Part shown: positions 25,799 through 34,582 of the stretch, one piece after another
Position numbering within the stretch: position 1 is the stretch's first letter
How the letters are laid out: each line of letters opens with the position of its first letter
DNA from: Streptomyces minutiscleroticus
GTDB taxonomy: Bacteria; Actinomycetota; Actinomycetes; Streptomycetales; Streptomycetaceae
NCBI RefSeq assembly: GCF_014650875.1
Contig: NZ_BMVU01000008.1
Location: 115,103 to 179,102, forward strand
Direction: 5' to 3'
Length of the DNA: 64,000 nt
Made by a program: the position numbers and the translations under genes
The notes under the pieces: generated by a model
What the model was told of the DNA's origin: nothing
The model's input: only the letters and a program-made list of their open reading frames with translations
The model's database searches: none

Positions 25799-26691
25799 GG
25801 GATTGTCACGTCGGCTGACCGGGTGGGATGACCTCCGGATCGATCACGTGGAGGAGGCGTTTGTGGGGGACGCGTCGCCGTCGTACGAGGGGCAGCGGTA
25901 CCCGGTCGAGGTCATCTCCCACTGCGTATGGCTGTACTTCCGCTTCCCGTTGTCGTTTGGTGAGGTCGAGGAGCTGACACTTCGGCGCGGTGTGATCGTC
26001 TCGCACGGGACGGTCCGGCGGTGGTGCGGGAAGTTCGGACAGCAGTACGTCAACACGCTGCGCCGCCGACAGCCCCGTCCCGGGGACACATGGCACCTGG
26101 ACGAGGTCTTCATCAAGGCCGACGGGGAACGGAAGCACCCGTGGCGGGCCGTCGACCAGGACGGGACGGTGCTGGACACACTCGTTCGGTCCCGCCGGGA
26201 CAAGGTCGCGGCCAGGCGTCTTCGCACAGGCTGATGAAGAGGACGCGTGCGGTGCCGTGAGTGGTCGCCACCGACGAGTTCCGCTCCTACGGCGCGGCTC
26301 GCCGCGAGGTGATGCCGTCCGTCGGGCACCGCTCCCACAAGGGTCTGAACGCCCGGGCGGAGAACAGCCACCAGCCGACAAGACAGCGTGAGCGCGCCAA
26401 GACAGCGTGAGCGCGCGATGAAGGGCTTCCGCCCGGTGGGCGGGGCGCAGCGGTTCCTGTCCGCGTTCAGCGGCATCTCACCGCTTGTCTGGCCCCGCCG
26501 CCACCTGAGGACCGCCACCTGAGGACCGCCACCGACCACCGAGCCGAGACGACCCTCCGCTTCACCGCCTGGGACCACATCACCGGAGTCGGCGGCGCGG
26601 CTGCGACGGCCTGACCCCGGGCCGGCCACCCCAGCCGATCACGTCCTGGCGTGCCATCAGGCCCTCGCACACCCAACAACGTGACAACACC
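25799..26691 (+). mobile_element. IS6 family insertion sequence (defective)
   Basis: An 893-bp element with imperfect terminal inverted repeats: GGGATTGTCACGTCG at the left end (25799) and the complement of GGTGTTGTCACGTTG at the right end (26691). It contains one broken IS6-type transposase gene. I see no 8-bp target duplication (CCCCGAGA left, GCCCGCAG right), so the ends have been rearranged since insertion. Confidence 0.65.
25848..26613 (+). pseudogene. IS6 family transposase with premature stops and two tandem duplications
   Basis: The first frame carries the IS6 signature: YPVEVISHCVWLYFRFPLSF, VRRWCGKFGQQYVNTLRRR and WHLDEVFIKADGERKHPWRA (first catalytic Asp). It ends at a stop at 26232-26234. 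The next part, VVATDEFRSYGAARREVMPS and HKGLNARAENSHQPTRQRER, is in another frame. A 19-bp tandem duplication at 26380-26417 and a 14-bp one at 26501-26528 further disrupt it. Final residues TLRFTAWDHITG match the family end. Inactive. Confidence 0.75.
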
Positions 26692-26781
26692 GCCCGCAGG
26701 GTTTGCTGTTCACGGGCGCGGCCGACCAGGGAGACCTGCAGAAGCCGCTCGGGGCAGTCATGCTCAGCCAGCCGGTGCAGG

Positions 26782-27166
26782 GGTTTTCCCCCGCACCGGC
26801 TGACTCAGGTCGTAGGCCGGGCCGGCGGCGCTCCGGTACCGGCGGCCGGAGTCCTTCTCCAGCAGTCGGGCCACCACATCGGAGAAGTCCCTGCCGACCG
26901 CCGGAACCAGGTCGATCAGCGGGACCGGCACGGTGGTGCGGACATCCCGCAGCGCTCACCGCCGGGAACCGACGGGCCGCCACTCGCCAGGGCGTACAGG
27001 GTGGCGCCCAGGACGTGGAGGCCGGCGTGCTGGTCGATCGCCGTGGCGGTGCGGCTGGTCCGCTCGGGGGCCGAGAGCGGCCGGCCGGCATCCACGACGT
27101 TCCCATCTCTGTCCCGGGCGTCAGCAGGCCGTGCCCGAGCCGAGGCCGCGTTCGACCGCGTCATCA
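26782..27166 (-). pseudogene. Remnant of a Ser/Thr-kinase-like C-lobe (multidomain sensor kinase type)
   Basis: Two frames give kinase-lobe pieces: AIDQHAGLHVLGATLYALAS (compare R-A-D-L-Y-S-L-G-A-T-L-Y-E-L) and then VPLIDLVPAVGRDFSDVVAR, LLEKDSGRRYRSAAGPAYDL (compare LLEKEPERRYQSA). This layout is known from large kinase/AAA/sensor histidine kinase proteins. A frameshift near 26950 separates the parts, and the ATP-binding lobe is absent. Confidence 0.5.
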
Positions 27167-27185
27167 GGTCAGCTGATCGACATGC

Positions 27186-27256
27186 ATGGCCAGGGAGTGG
27201 TTATCCCTGGAAAAGCCTGGCCTTCCTGCGTCCGGTGCCGCCGGGTGTACTTGAAC
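27186..27256 (+). promoter_or_regulatory. Upstream element with CCAGGGA-N7-TCCCTGG dyad, shared with the XRE gene at 29235
   Basis: CCAGGGA and TCCCTGG form a perfect interrupted dyad (27190-27210). It is followed by GGAAAAGCCTGGCCTTCCTG and a TGTACTTG box. A very similar block lies upstream of 29235. It precedes the SDR at 27290 and is a likely XRE operator plus promoter. Confidence 0.6.
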
Positions 27257-27289
27257 GCATCGCACCGAAAACCCTGATCAGGAGCATCT

Positions 27290-28042
27290 GTGAACATCAG
27301 CGGCAACACGATTTTCATCCCCGGCGCCACGTCCGGCATCGGGCTCGGCCTGGCCTTGCGCCTGCAGGCCAAGGGCAACACCGTGATCGTCGGCGGTCGG
27401 CGCGCCGAACTGCTGGACGACATTCGCTCCCAGCACGCCGGTATCGACACTGTCGTGATCGACACCACGAGTCCCGCCTCGATCGCCGAGGCGTACGAGA
27501 CCGTTCTGGCCCGTCACCCGGGGCTGGACACGCTGATCACGATGGCGGGCGTCATGCTGCCCGAGGACCTCGCCACCGAGGGCTCCCTGCAGGTCGCCGA
27601 GCAGACCGTCGAGACCAACCTGCTGGGCCCGATCCGGCTGATCTACCAGTTCCTGCCGGCGCTGCGGAAGCGCCCGAAGGCCACCATCGTCACGGTTTCC
27701 TCCGGTCTGGCCTACGTGCCGCTGCCGGCCACGCCCACCTACAACGCCACGAAGGCGGCGATCCACTCCTTCACCGAGGGGATCCGGGTGCAGTTGGAGA
27801 AGAGCAACGTCCAGGTCATCGAGCTGGTCCCGCCGGCGGTCCGGACCACGCTGATGAACCAGGAGGAGTCGCCCGTGGCGATGCCGCTCCAGGAGTTCCT
27901 GGAGGAGGTCATGACCCTGCTGGAGAAGGACGGCGACGCCGACCAGATCCTGGTGGAGCGGGCCAAGTGGCAGCGCAACGCGGTGGCCGAGGGCCGCTAC
28001 CAGGACGTGCTCAACGTTCTGGCCGGACGCTACCGCTCCTGA
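27290..28042 (+). CDS. SDR family oxidoreductase, DltE-like
   Basis: A 250-residue SDR that begins MNISGNTIFIPGATSGIGLG, the DltE-type start where the cofactor motif is PGATSGIG. It has LITMAGVM in place of NAG, SSGLAYVPLP with the catalytic Ser, and YNATKAAIHSF with the Y-x-x-x-K. The GTG at 27290 has AGGAG 5-6 bases upstream. The DltE label refers to sequence type only, as no dlt operon is present. Its promoter block is repeated before the XRE gene at 29235, which probably controls it. Confidence 0.88.
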   Translation: MNISGNTIFIPGATSGIGLGLALRLQAKGNTVIVGGRRAELLDDIRSQHAGIDTVVIDTTSPASIAEAYETVLARHPGLDTLITMAGVMLPEDLATEGSLQVAEQTVETNLLGPIRLIYQFLPALRKRPKATIVTVSSGLAYVPLPATPTYNATKAAIHSFTEGIRVQLEKSNVQVIELVPPAVRTTLMNQEESPVAMPLQEFLEEVMTLLEKDGDADQILVERAKWQRNAVAEGRYQDVLNVLAGRYRS

Positions 28043-28150
28043 CCCCTCAGGGCGACGGCGGGCCGAGCGGACGGCTCCGGGTGCACCACCTCACTAGGCC
28101 CGCCGGAATCATTCTCTGCTGGACAGATCCGGACAAGTTCTTGCACCAGG

Positions 28151-28642
28151 AGAAAGCGTCCGGGCGTGATGCCCCGGGCCGGGGGCGGGCTGATGGGTGT
28201 CGCCGTCTCGCCGTCCTTCGAGCGGGACCGCAACGTCTACGGGTTCGCCTCGGCCGATCCCGCCAGCCGGCCGCTACGGCTGCGCCCGGCCGAGGACCTG
28301 CGCTCGTTCACCGTGGAAGACGTGGCCCTGGACGGCATCCAGAGTGCCGAGCGGCATCATGGCGGACGTATCGGGTTCGGCCCGCACGGGAACCTCTGGA
28401 TCGGCACCGGTGACGCGTTCGAGCCGGAGAACGCCGCCGATGACGACTCCCTCGACGGCAAGGTCCTGCGGATCCGGCCCGACGGAAGCGTTCCGGAGGA
28501 CACCCCGGACCCGGACACCCCCCTCCACTCCTCCGGCCACCGCAACGTGCAGGGCCTCGCCCTCGGCCCCGACGGCACGGTCCGCGCCTCCGAACCGGGC
28601 CACCGCATGTGGGACGGGGTCAACGTCCTCAAGCCCGGGCTG
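28151..28642 (+). pseudogene. PQQ-type sugar/sorbosone dehydrogenase fragment
   Basis: The frame reads GGGLMGVAVSPSFERDRNVY, then HHGGRIGFGPHGNLWIGTGD, SLDGKVLRIRPDGSVPEDTP and SGHRNVQGLALGPDGTVRAS. These are the conserved blades of soluble aldose sugar dehydrogenases (GSDH family). The N-terminal signal and first blade are missing, and the frame merges with aldo/keto reductase sequence at about 28643. Confidence 0.75.
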
Positions 28643-28644
28643 AC

Positions 28645-29079
28645 GGCCGGCTGCGCTCGGTCGGCGTCTCCGACCTCCACCAGGCGCATCTGGGGCGCAT
28701 CCTGCGCGACGGTGGCATCCGCCCCGCCGTGAACCGGATCGAGGTACACCCGCACCTGCCCGGCAATGCCCTGCTCCGGTACTGAGCCGAACTCGGCATC
28801 GCCATCCAGGCGTGGTCGCCCCTGGACGCCGAGGCCCTGCTGCGTGACCGGGTGATCGCAGCGGTGGCCAGGGAACTCGGGCGTTCACCCGCCCAGGTGA
28901 TCCCGCGCCGGCATCTGCGGCGGGGCGACATGGCCCCGCCCAACGCCGGTGTGGAGTCCCGCGTCCGGGAGGACCTGGCGTGGGACGACTTCGCGCTGAG
29001 CCCGGGCGACATGGCCCGTATCGACCGGCCCGACCGCGCGGAACGGCGCCGTACCGGCCCGCGCCCCGCCAGTGCTTGA
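28645..29079 (+). pseudogene. Aldo/keto reductase C-terminal fragment with internal stop
   Basis: In a different frame from the upstream fragment: GRLRSVGVSDLHQAHLGRIL, then RPAVNRIEVHPHLPGNALLR, a TGA at 28783-28785 where the family usually has Cys, then AELGIAIQAWSPL. After a deletion it continues with RDRVIAAVARELGRSPAQVI and the terminal RVREDLAWDDFALSPGDMA. Typical AKR C-terminus, non-functional. Confidence 0.75.
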
Positions 29080-29092
29080 AATCGATTTGACC

Positions 29093-29168
29093 GGATTGTC
29101 CGGGGGAGTGCACATCCCTGGACAACCCTGCCCTTCCTGGTGCCGACAGCAGGGGTTGTACTTGTTCC
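29093..29168 (+). promoter_or_regulatory. Second copy of the SDR/XRE upstream element
   Basis: GGGAGTG, CATCCCTGGACAACCCTGCC, CTTCCTGGTGCCG and TTGTACTTG match the block at 27186-27256 in order and spacing, with a 4-bp gap in the middle. It lies upstream of the XRE gene at 29235. The dyad is less perfect here. Confidence 0.6.
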
Positions 29169-29234
29169 TCTCGGACTTCCCTTCGGGCCCACCGGTCCGC
29201 CGGTCCGGGACTTCTCACCGAATCGAGGTAGCTG

Positions 29235-30077
29235 GTGTCGGAAAGCGATTCGCTGGGCGGATTCCTGCGCCATCGGCGTGAGCGCCTGTCGCCCCAGGAC
29301 GCAGGTCTGCCCTCGGGCGGGCGCCGGCGCACTCCCGGACTGCGCCGGGAGGAGGTGGCCTCGTTGGCCGCGATCTCTCCCGACTACTACGGCCGACTGG
29401 AGCGGGGACAGCTGACCAACGCCTCACCGGCCACCCTGGCCAGTCTGGCCCGGGCCCTGCGGCTGTCCCTGGACGAGCGGGACTACCTGTTCCGCCTGGC
29501 CGGTCAGGAGCCGCCGTCACGCCACTCGGCCCACGCCCACATCGACCCGGCGATGCTGTTCCTGCTCGACGCCCTGCCCGAGACCCCGGCCCAGATCACC
29601 GACGACCTGCTGACCGTGGTGGCGCAGAACCAGGCGGCCACGGCACTGCTGGGCACCTGGACCGGGCTGCCGGGCTTCGCCTCCAACGTCACCTGGCGCT
29701 GGTTCGCCGACCCGTCCTCACGCGCCCTGAACGTCCCGGAGGAACACGCGGCCATCGGCCGCGCCTACGCCGCGGACCTGCGCTCAGGACTGGCCCGCCG
29801 GCCGGCACGGGACAGATTCGGCAACGAACTGGTCAAGGACCTGCTGCAACAGAGCCAGGAGTTCCGCGACCTCTGGGCAGAACTCGAGGTCCAGCCGCTG
29901 ACCTCCTCGGCCAAACGCATCCGGCACCCGAAGGCCGGCGAGCTCGACCTGCAGTGCGACGTCGTCCTGAGCCCGGCCACCGGCCACCGTCTCGTCGTCT
30001 TCCGCCCGCGACCGGGATCCGGCGCCGGTGCGCAACTGTCATTTCTGTCGGTGCTCGGCGAGCAGATCTGGGACTGA
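29235..30077 (+). CDS. XRE family transcriptional regulator with MmyB-like domain
   Basis: A 280-residue regulator. The DNA-binding part has LGGFLRHRRERLSPQDAGLP, GRRRTPGLRREEVASLAAIS and YYGRLERGQLTNASPATLAS (residues 7-75). The MmyB-like domain follows with LLTVVAQNQAATALLGTW and the C-terminal SSAKRIRHPKAGELDLQCDV. The start is GTG with GAGGT upstream. The duplicated upstream element suggests that it autoregulates and controls the SDR at 27290; the genes between them are dead. Confidence 0.88.
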   Translation: MSESDSLGGFLRHRRERLSPQDAGLPSGGRRRTPGLRREEVASLAAISPDYYGRLERGQLTNASPATLASLARALRLSLDERDYLFRLAGQEPPSRHSAHAHIDPAMLFLLDALPETPAQITDDLLTVVAQNQAATALLGTWTGLPGFASNVTWRWFADPSSRALNVPEEHAAIGRAYAADLRSGLARRPARDRFGNELVKDLLQQSQEFRDLWAELEVQPLTSSAKRIRHPKAGELDLQCDVVLSPATGHRLVVFRPRPGSGAGAQLSFLSVLGEQIWD

Positions 30078-30342
30078 GGGCGATGGCGGCGTAGGCGTCA
30101 ACGTCTTCGGTGTCCACCCGGTCTCCGAGAACCGTAGCCCAGGCAAGAAGATCCGGAAGCGAGCAGGAACGGCTCGAACCGCTGGGGCCGGGTGATCACC
30201 GAGCTGTCGCCCGGCCCGAACCGCTCACCGCCACCACCGGGCCCGGTGCTGACGACAGGTGCACGCCTTCTTCCGCACCCGCTCCCCCAGCCAGTCGCCG
30301 GCCACCGCAGCTCCTTGGACCAGCCTGTGGTTTTCGGACAGT

Positions 30343-31005
30343 CACCGACGGACGCCGGACAGGCCGCGGGCGACCAGCGAGCGCAGAAAGACCGGCCAGC
30401 CGGCACCGTCCTCGCTCGAGACCATGTCCGGGCCGGGGATCTCGCGGTGCCCGTCGGCGTTGACACTGACCGCGACCAGCGCGTGGACGCCTGTCTTGCG
30501 GCCGCCCTCGCGGACCTTCCGGGGCCGGGCGTCGACCCGGACGAAGGTGTAGGGCCGGCGTCCAGGGGGCGGTTGCGGAAGGCCGTGACCTGCTCGGTCC
30601 AGCTGCTTGGCCACCGCACTGACCTGCGACTTCGACAACTGGGTGACGCCAAGGCTCTTGGCGAGTTTCTCGACGAACGGGGGTGCCCCCGCTTGCGGGG
30701 GAGGGCGGAGACGCCCAGCAGGTAGGCGGTGGCGACCACCGGGAGCAGGGCCTGTCCGGCCCGGCGGTGGCGCTCCAGCAGCCAGGTGGGGAAGCAGCTG
30801 CCGGAGCGCAGCTGGGGAATGGCGAGTTCGATCGTGCCGGCCCGGGTGTCCCACTCGCGCGGGCGGCAGCCGTTGCGCTGATTGACGCGGTCGTCGCTGA
30901 CCTGTCCGTCTGCGGCATTGCAGAGGGTGTCGGCCTCGGCGGACATGAGTGCGTCGGCGAACGTCTTGACCATCGTGCGCAGCGGATCGGGACTCTCCCC
31001 CGCAA
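30343..31005 (-). pseudogene. IS256 family transposase, interrupted by a palindromic insert
   Basis: Reads MVKTFADALMSAEADTLCNA, then RNGCRPREWDTRAGTIELAI, SCFPTWLLERHRRAGQALLP and TAYLLGVS. A GC palindrome at 30680-30707 then breaks the frame. It continues in another frame with VEKLAKSLGVTQLSKSQVSA, YTFVRVDARPRKVREGGRKT and GVHALVAVSVNADGHREIPG, and stops at LVARGLSGVRR. The C-terminal third with the other catalytic residues is missing. Confidence 0.75.
30680..30707 (+). repeat. GC-rich palindromic element, copy 1 (inside IS256 transposase)
   Basis: GGTGCCCCCGCTTGCGGGGG with AG after it, flanked by G/C runs. CCCCCGC and GCGGGGG form the stem around a TT-centred loop. It sits where an intact IS256 gene would continue directly (YLLGVS to VEKLAKSLG), so it is an insertion. 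Confidence 0.6.
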
Positions 31006-31018
31006 GCGGGGGCACTCC
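30993..31018 (-). repeat. GC-rich palindromic element, copy 2 (inverted)
   Basis: CTCCCCCGCAAGCGGGGGCA is the reverse complement of copy 1, with identical core and similar flanks, 310 bp away, at the 5' edge of the transposase fragment. Confidence 0.6.
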
Positions 31019-31646
31019 AGGCGGGATTCTCCTCGGTCAGGGCGTGCAGGGGCAGTGCCGTTCCCCCTCCAGCGTGGCCACGAGCCGGGCGACTGTCAGG
31101 AAACTGCCGAACTCGTCGTTGGAACAGGGCGTTTCATATGCGTCGCGCAAAGGACCGCATCATGGGCAAACAGCCTGGTCGCATGGGTACGGGCAGAGGC
31201 GCTCCGGTCAAGGGTGTGCCCAGGCGCCGACACGGTATCTGCGGCCGGTTGCCGCTTCTGCGGCTGTGTCTCCCGGGCGCCACCTGCGTGCCCAGGCCGG
31301 GCTCAGCGTTGTCGATGCCGGTGGCCGGGTGTCGCTGGGCGGCGCCGAAACTGCTCAGCAGAAAGACCGTTTTCCCATGACCGGGTGCGCGAGCCGATGG
31401 CGGCTGCCGCAACGGCCAGACGCAGGGCCTTTGCCTGGTGCAGGAAGCACAGTGTGATGGTGAAGTGCTCACGGGCCTGGGGCCGTCGACGGCCCGGTGT
31501 TCTTCTTGCAGGCCGATCCGAGTCCGCTCGGGGTCGGAGGGGGTGCGGGGGATGAAGAGGACGTTCAGCGTCGTGCTGCTTCCGTGAAGCGGCTCCGTTC
31601 GGGCGTGGTCGGTGTCTGGTGGTGGATTCGCGCGCGGGGCCCGGAG
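31019..31646. other. 630-bp gap, no convincing gene
   Basis: Between the IS256 remnant and the lipase stop codon. Frames are open on both strands but Arg/Pro rich, without ribosome binding sites or recognisable domains. Likely IS-derived or decayed DNA. Confidence 0.4.
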
Positions 31647-32468
31647 TCAGTGCAGGTTCTTCTCCAGTGCGGTCAGGTAGCTGCGCATGAAGTGGTCGCG
31701 GATGCCGTCACTGGAGGGGGCCAGCGGATCGGCGGTGAGTCCTGCTGCATGGTCGAGCAACCCGCCGGCCATGGGCATCGCTTCGCGGACCCTGCTGTGC
31801 GAGTCGATGTAGCGCAGCGCGTCGACGTGGGTGTAGGCGGGTGCGGGCGGCATCTGCGGGACGATGTCGTTGTTGTTCACGAACCGGTACATGCGGTCCT
31901 TGAAGCCCTTGTTGTAGGCCTCGGCCAGGACGTGGTCGCAGGTGCGGGGCTGGCCATAGGTGTAGACGCCGTCGGCGGCCAGGCGCGGGTCCTCCAGGTA
32001 CATCCGCGCACCGGCGAGCATGGCCAGTGCCCCGCCCAGGCTGTGCCCGGTGAACCACACTCTCTGGTTGTCGCCGCGCAGTTCGGCGTGGGTGTCTCGC
32101 ACAGCGGGCCAGATCGACTCCAGTGCCTCGGCGAAGCCGTAGTGGACGTATCCGGTGCCGCCCGGCCCCGGCCTGGGCGGAGTGGTGGCATCCGACAGCC
32201 AGTCCTTGATCTGCTTCGGTTCGGTGCCGCGGAACGCGGTGACGATCGTGTCGTTGCCGGCCATGGTGTAGGCCTGCGTGTCCTGCAGCGGGAACGGCGG
32301 GGTGAAGCGCGTCTCGTGATGCCGTACGGTGCCGAAGCCCCACTGCCGGGCCTGGGCGTCGATGGCGGCCTCGTCCTTGTACGCCAGGTCCGAGGCCAGT
32401 GCCAGCCAGTAGGCGCGCTCGACGCTGTAGCCGGCCGAGCGGTGATCGATCGTCACAGGTGCAACCAC
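31647..32468 (-). CDS. Class 3 lipase (alpha/beta hydrolase)
   Basis: A 273-residue protein of the lipase class 3 family. The nucleophile elbow is VWFTGHSLGGALAML (Ser about 142). VTAFRGTEPKQIKDWLSD is the typical oxyanion/lid segment (I-V-A-F-R-G-T). YGQPRTCD and FVNNNDIVPQMPP (catalytic Asp) follow, and the catalytic His is probably in the YTHVDALRYI region. No signal peptide with the GTG start at 32468, chosen for GAGGAG 6 bases upstream. Likely acts on acylglycerols or similar esters. Confidence 0.85.
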   Translation of the reverse strand: MVAPVTIDHRSAGYSVERAYWLALASDLAYKDEAAIDAQARQWGFGTVRHHETRFTPPFPLQDTQAYTMAGNDTIVTAFRGTEPKQIKDWLSDATTPPRPGPGGTGYVHYGFAEALESIWPAVRDTHAELRGDNQRVWFTGHSLGGALAMLAGARMYLEDPRLAADGVYTYGQPRTCDHVLAEAYNKGFKDRMYRFVNNNDIVPQMPPAPAYTHVDALRYIDSHSRVREAMPMAGGLLDHAAGLTADPLAPSSDGIRDHFMRSYLTALEKNLH

Positions 32469-32790
32469 GGTAATCTCCTCTGCCTTGGGGGGAACTGCTG
32501 TGCCGGGTGGTGCCGGGAGCGTGGGCGGCACTTCGGCCGTCCGCGGGTCTGCGGTGCCGACCCACTACAGGGCACACCAGTGGGCTTCCCCAGGGAGCGC
32601 CGGCTTGCCCTGCGCAATCGGGTGGTTAGTGAATGGCTCACCCACCTATTGGAGGGCGCAGGACGACGGACAGGGCCGAGGCGGGCCCGTCCGCCGGACG
32701 GATCGGCCCGACGGACAGGCTGGGCCCTCACCCCTGATCCCGGGCACTTGGGACAGCGGGTCCCGGGGCCCGAGAGACGGGCGGATCGTG
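32469..32790. other. Intergenic region upstream of the lipase
   Basis: Should contain the lipase promoter. No gene or clear repeat seen. Confidence 0.4.
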
Positions 32791-32940
32791 GTCGTGAAGC
32801 ACTGCTGTGCCGGGTTTGAGACGGAGGCGGTCGCACTGTACGCGTCGGCGGTCGAGCAGATTGCTGCGGAACCGGAGGTCGGCGCGGAGACGCTGCGGAA
32901 CTGGATCCGGGCGGCGGGCTCCGGTCGCCTGCGAGGCCGC
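32791..32940 (+). pseudogene. IS3 family OrfA fragment
   Basis: The frame reads VKHCCAGFETEAVALYASAV, then EVGAETLRNWIRAAGSGRLR. This matches the IS3 OrfA helix-turn-helix pattern (Y-x-x-E-F-K-A-D-A-V-A-L-Y followed by G-I-N-P-E-T-L-R-N-W-V-R-A-A). Only this domain is present, and OrfB is absent. Confidence 0.55.
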
Positions 32941-33297
32941 CGTCCGGTTGCCCGGTCTTCCGCCTCGGTGGTGCCGTCGGCGCTGGAGGTCGGGGTCGCC
33001 GCCTTCGACGGGGTAGCGCCGGTTGAAGGCGGGACATGGGATTCCGTGGAAGGCGGGCCGCCGTTCCGCCGGCTGCACTGCCGCAACACTGTCCGGCGCC
33101 GCTCCAGCCTCGGACACCGCAGCCCGACCGCCCACGAGCGAGCACTCCGGACGACACCGGCTACGCCGGCCCCTGGAACGACCTCCTCGCCGACGTGCAA
33201 CCGACGGGCGTGGATCCGTGTGTCCGCAGCGCTGCGGCAGGAGGCCGGCAGCGTGTCGGGGGCGACGCGTGGAGGTGTTGTGGCGCGCACTGCGGTC

Positions 33298-34194
33298 TCA
33301 GTGGGTGTGATCATGGCGAAGCCACCTTTCTGGCAGGTCGAGCAGGACACGTCGGGCGGCGAGACGGTCGATGCCGGGGCGGGAGCCGGCAGTGCCCGAG
33401 CGAGCCGCAGCGATCTCCTCCTCCGTCGGACGAGCGAGTTCGCGCAGGTAGGGCCGGCCTTCGGCGAACCCTGCCGCGAACTTCTCGTTCGGCCACCGTG
33501 GTCCGTCGTCCTGGATGAGTGGGTTGACGCGCAGCGGTGCTCCGGGCAGGGGTGTGGTGAACCACCCGGAGGGCCCGCTCGGGGCCGCCGCTCCGTCGGG
33601 CGCGTGGACGAAGGCCAGGGCCGCGGCCCGGCGCAGCGCCGGAGGCCGCTCCGGGACGGCTGCGGTACGGTGCAGGGCCGCGTAGGTCAGCGCGGTGTCG
33701 TCGTAGCACGGGTGTGGTGCGACCGCGGCGACATAACTGTCCACGGTCAACGGCAGACCGGGGGAGAAGTTGTCGCGTTCGGCGTTGTGGACATGTCCGA
33801 GCAGCATCCGTCCGCCCCGGGCGATGCGGTGCATCTCCCGCACGGCATGTGGTTTGTCGGGGAGGTAGCGGAAGCTGTCGTACGCGCAGCAGACGTCCGA
33901 GGCTCCGCCGGCCAGCGGGAACGGGCCTCGCGCGTCGAAGCACACGAGCCGGGCACGCGGCGCGGTGAACATCCGGGCCGGCCACAGGTGGGAGAAGACC
34001 AGGTCCGATCCGATGGCCGGGCCCGAGCGTTGTTCCCAGTCGCGCAGGAAATGGCCTGCCCCGCAGCCGATCTCGAACAGGGTTCCCCCGCGCGGGGCGT
34101 TCGCCCCCGGCAGGGCCAGGCCGCTCAGACAGGTCGGCTGGCACCAGCGGCGCAGGAAGTAGGGAGCGAGACCACCGTAGCCGAGGCCCTCCAT
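33298..34194 (-). CDS. SAM-dependent methyltransferase
   Basis: A 298-residue frame with a class I methyltransferase motif I, TLFEIGCGAGHFLRDW (about residues 38-53), an acidic motif II end in ARLVCFDARG, motif IV in SDVCCAYDSFRYLPD, and post-motif MHRIARGGRMLLGH (about 125-138). The C-terminal 150 residues are not recognised. It may start at the ATG at 34194, or be the continuation of the frame that starts at 34582, from which it is separated by one extra G near 34190. The target of methylation is unknown. Confidence 0.65.
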   Translation of the reverse strand: MEGLGYGGLAPYFLRRWCQPTCLSGLALPGANAPRGGTLFEIGCGAGHFLRDWEQRSGPAIGSDLVFSHLWPARMFTAPRARLVCFDARGPFPLAGGASDVCCAYDSFRYLPDKPHAVREMHRIARGGRMLLGHVHNAERDNFSPGLPLTVDSYVAAVAPHPCYDDTALTYAALHRTAAVPERPPALRRAAALAFVHAPDGAAAPSGPSGWFTTPLPGAPLRVNPLIQDDGPRWPNEKFAAGFAEGRPYLRELARPTEEEIAAARSGTAGSRPGIDRLAARRVLLDLPERWLRHDHTH

Positions 34195-34582
34195 CGAAGT
34201 GGCTGTGCAGTGTGAGCATGGTGACGACGTCGAAGGGCCCGGTGGGCAGTGTCTGTGCCAGGTTCGCGTCCGCCGCCCGGAAGTTCGCCGCGGGTACGTG
34301 CATGGCCGCACAGCGCACCAGCTCCGGTAGGGTGTCCACTCCGGTGCAGGCCAGTTCGGGGTGACGGCCTAGCAGGAAGTGCAGGAACGCACCGTTCGCG
34401 CAGCCTATGTCCAGTACGGACGCTTGGGGTCGTGACAACGGTTCGCGGGCGTGCCGCTCGACGAAGGGGAAGTACGGCCTGGGGTGCGAGGCCGGGGGCC
34501 GGCCGAGATACCGCCGGTCCAGGCCGCGGGTGCCCAGGACACTGTGCGGGGTGGTGTCGGCTGTGGGCGCGGGGCCGCTCAT
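34190..34582 (-). pseudogene. N-terminal methyltransferase domain, frameshifted into the next gene
   Basis: From the ATG at 34582: a PYFPFVERHAREPLSRPQAS lead, then VLDIGCANGAFLHFLLGRHP (motif I), TGVDTLPELV (motif II) and FDVVTMLTLHSHFDGG (motif IV). The frame then goes into Arg/Leu-rich noise. If one G is removed near 34190 the reading continues as LGYGGLAPYFLRRW of the downstream methyltransferase. Either two tandem domains with a frameshift or a deletion fusion. Confidence 0.55.

Noticed and set aside
27290..28042. A dlt (teichoic acid D-alanylation) function for the DltE-like SDR
   Set aside because: DltE-like is only a sequence label; there are no dltA-D genes in the window.
30680..31018. 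Possible CRISPR repeats because of two similar palindromes
   Set aside because: Only two copies, in opposite orientation, 310 bp apart, inside a transposase remnant; no spacer array or cas gene.
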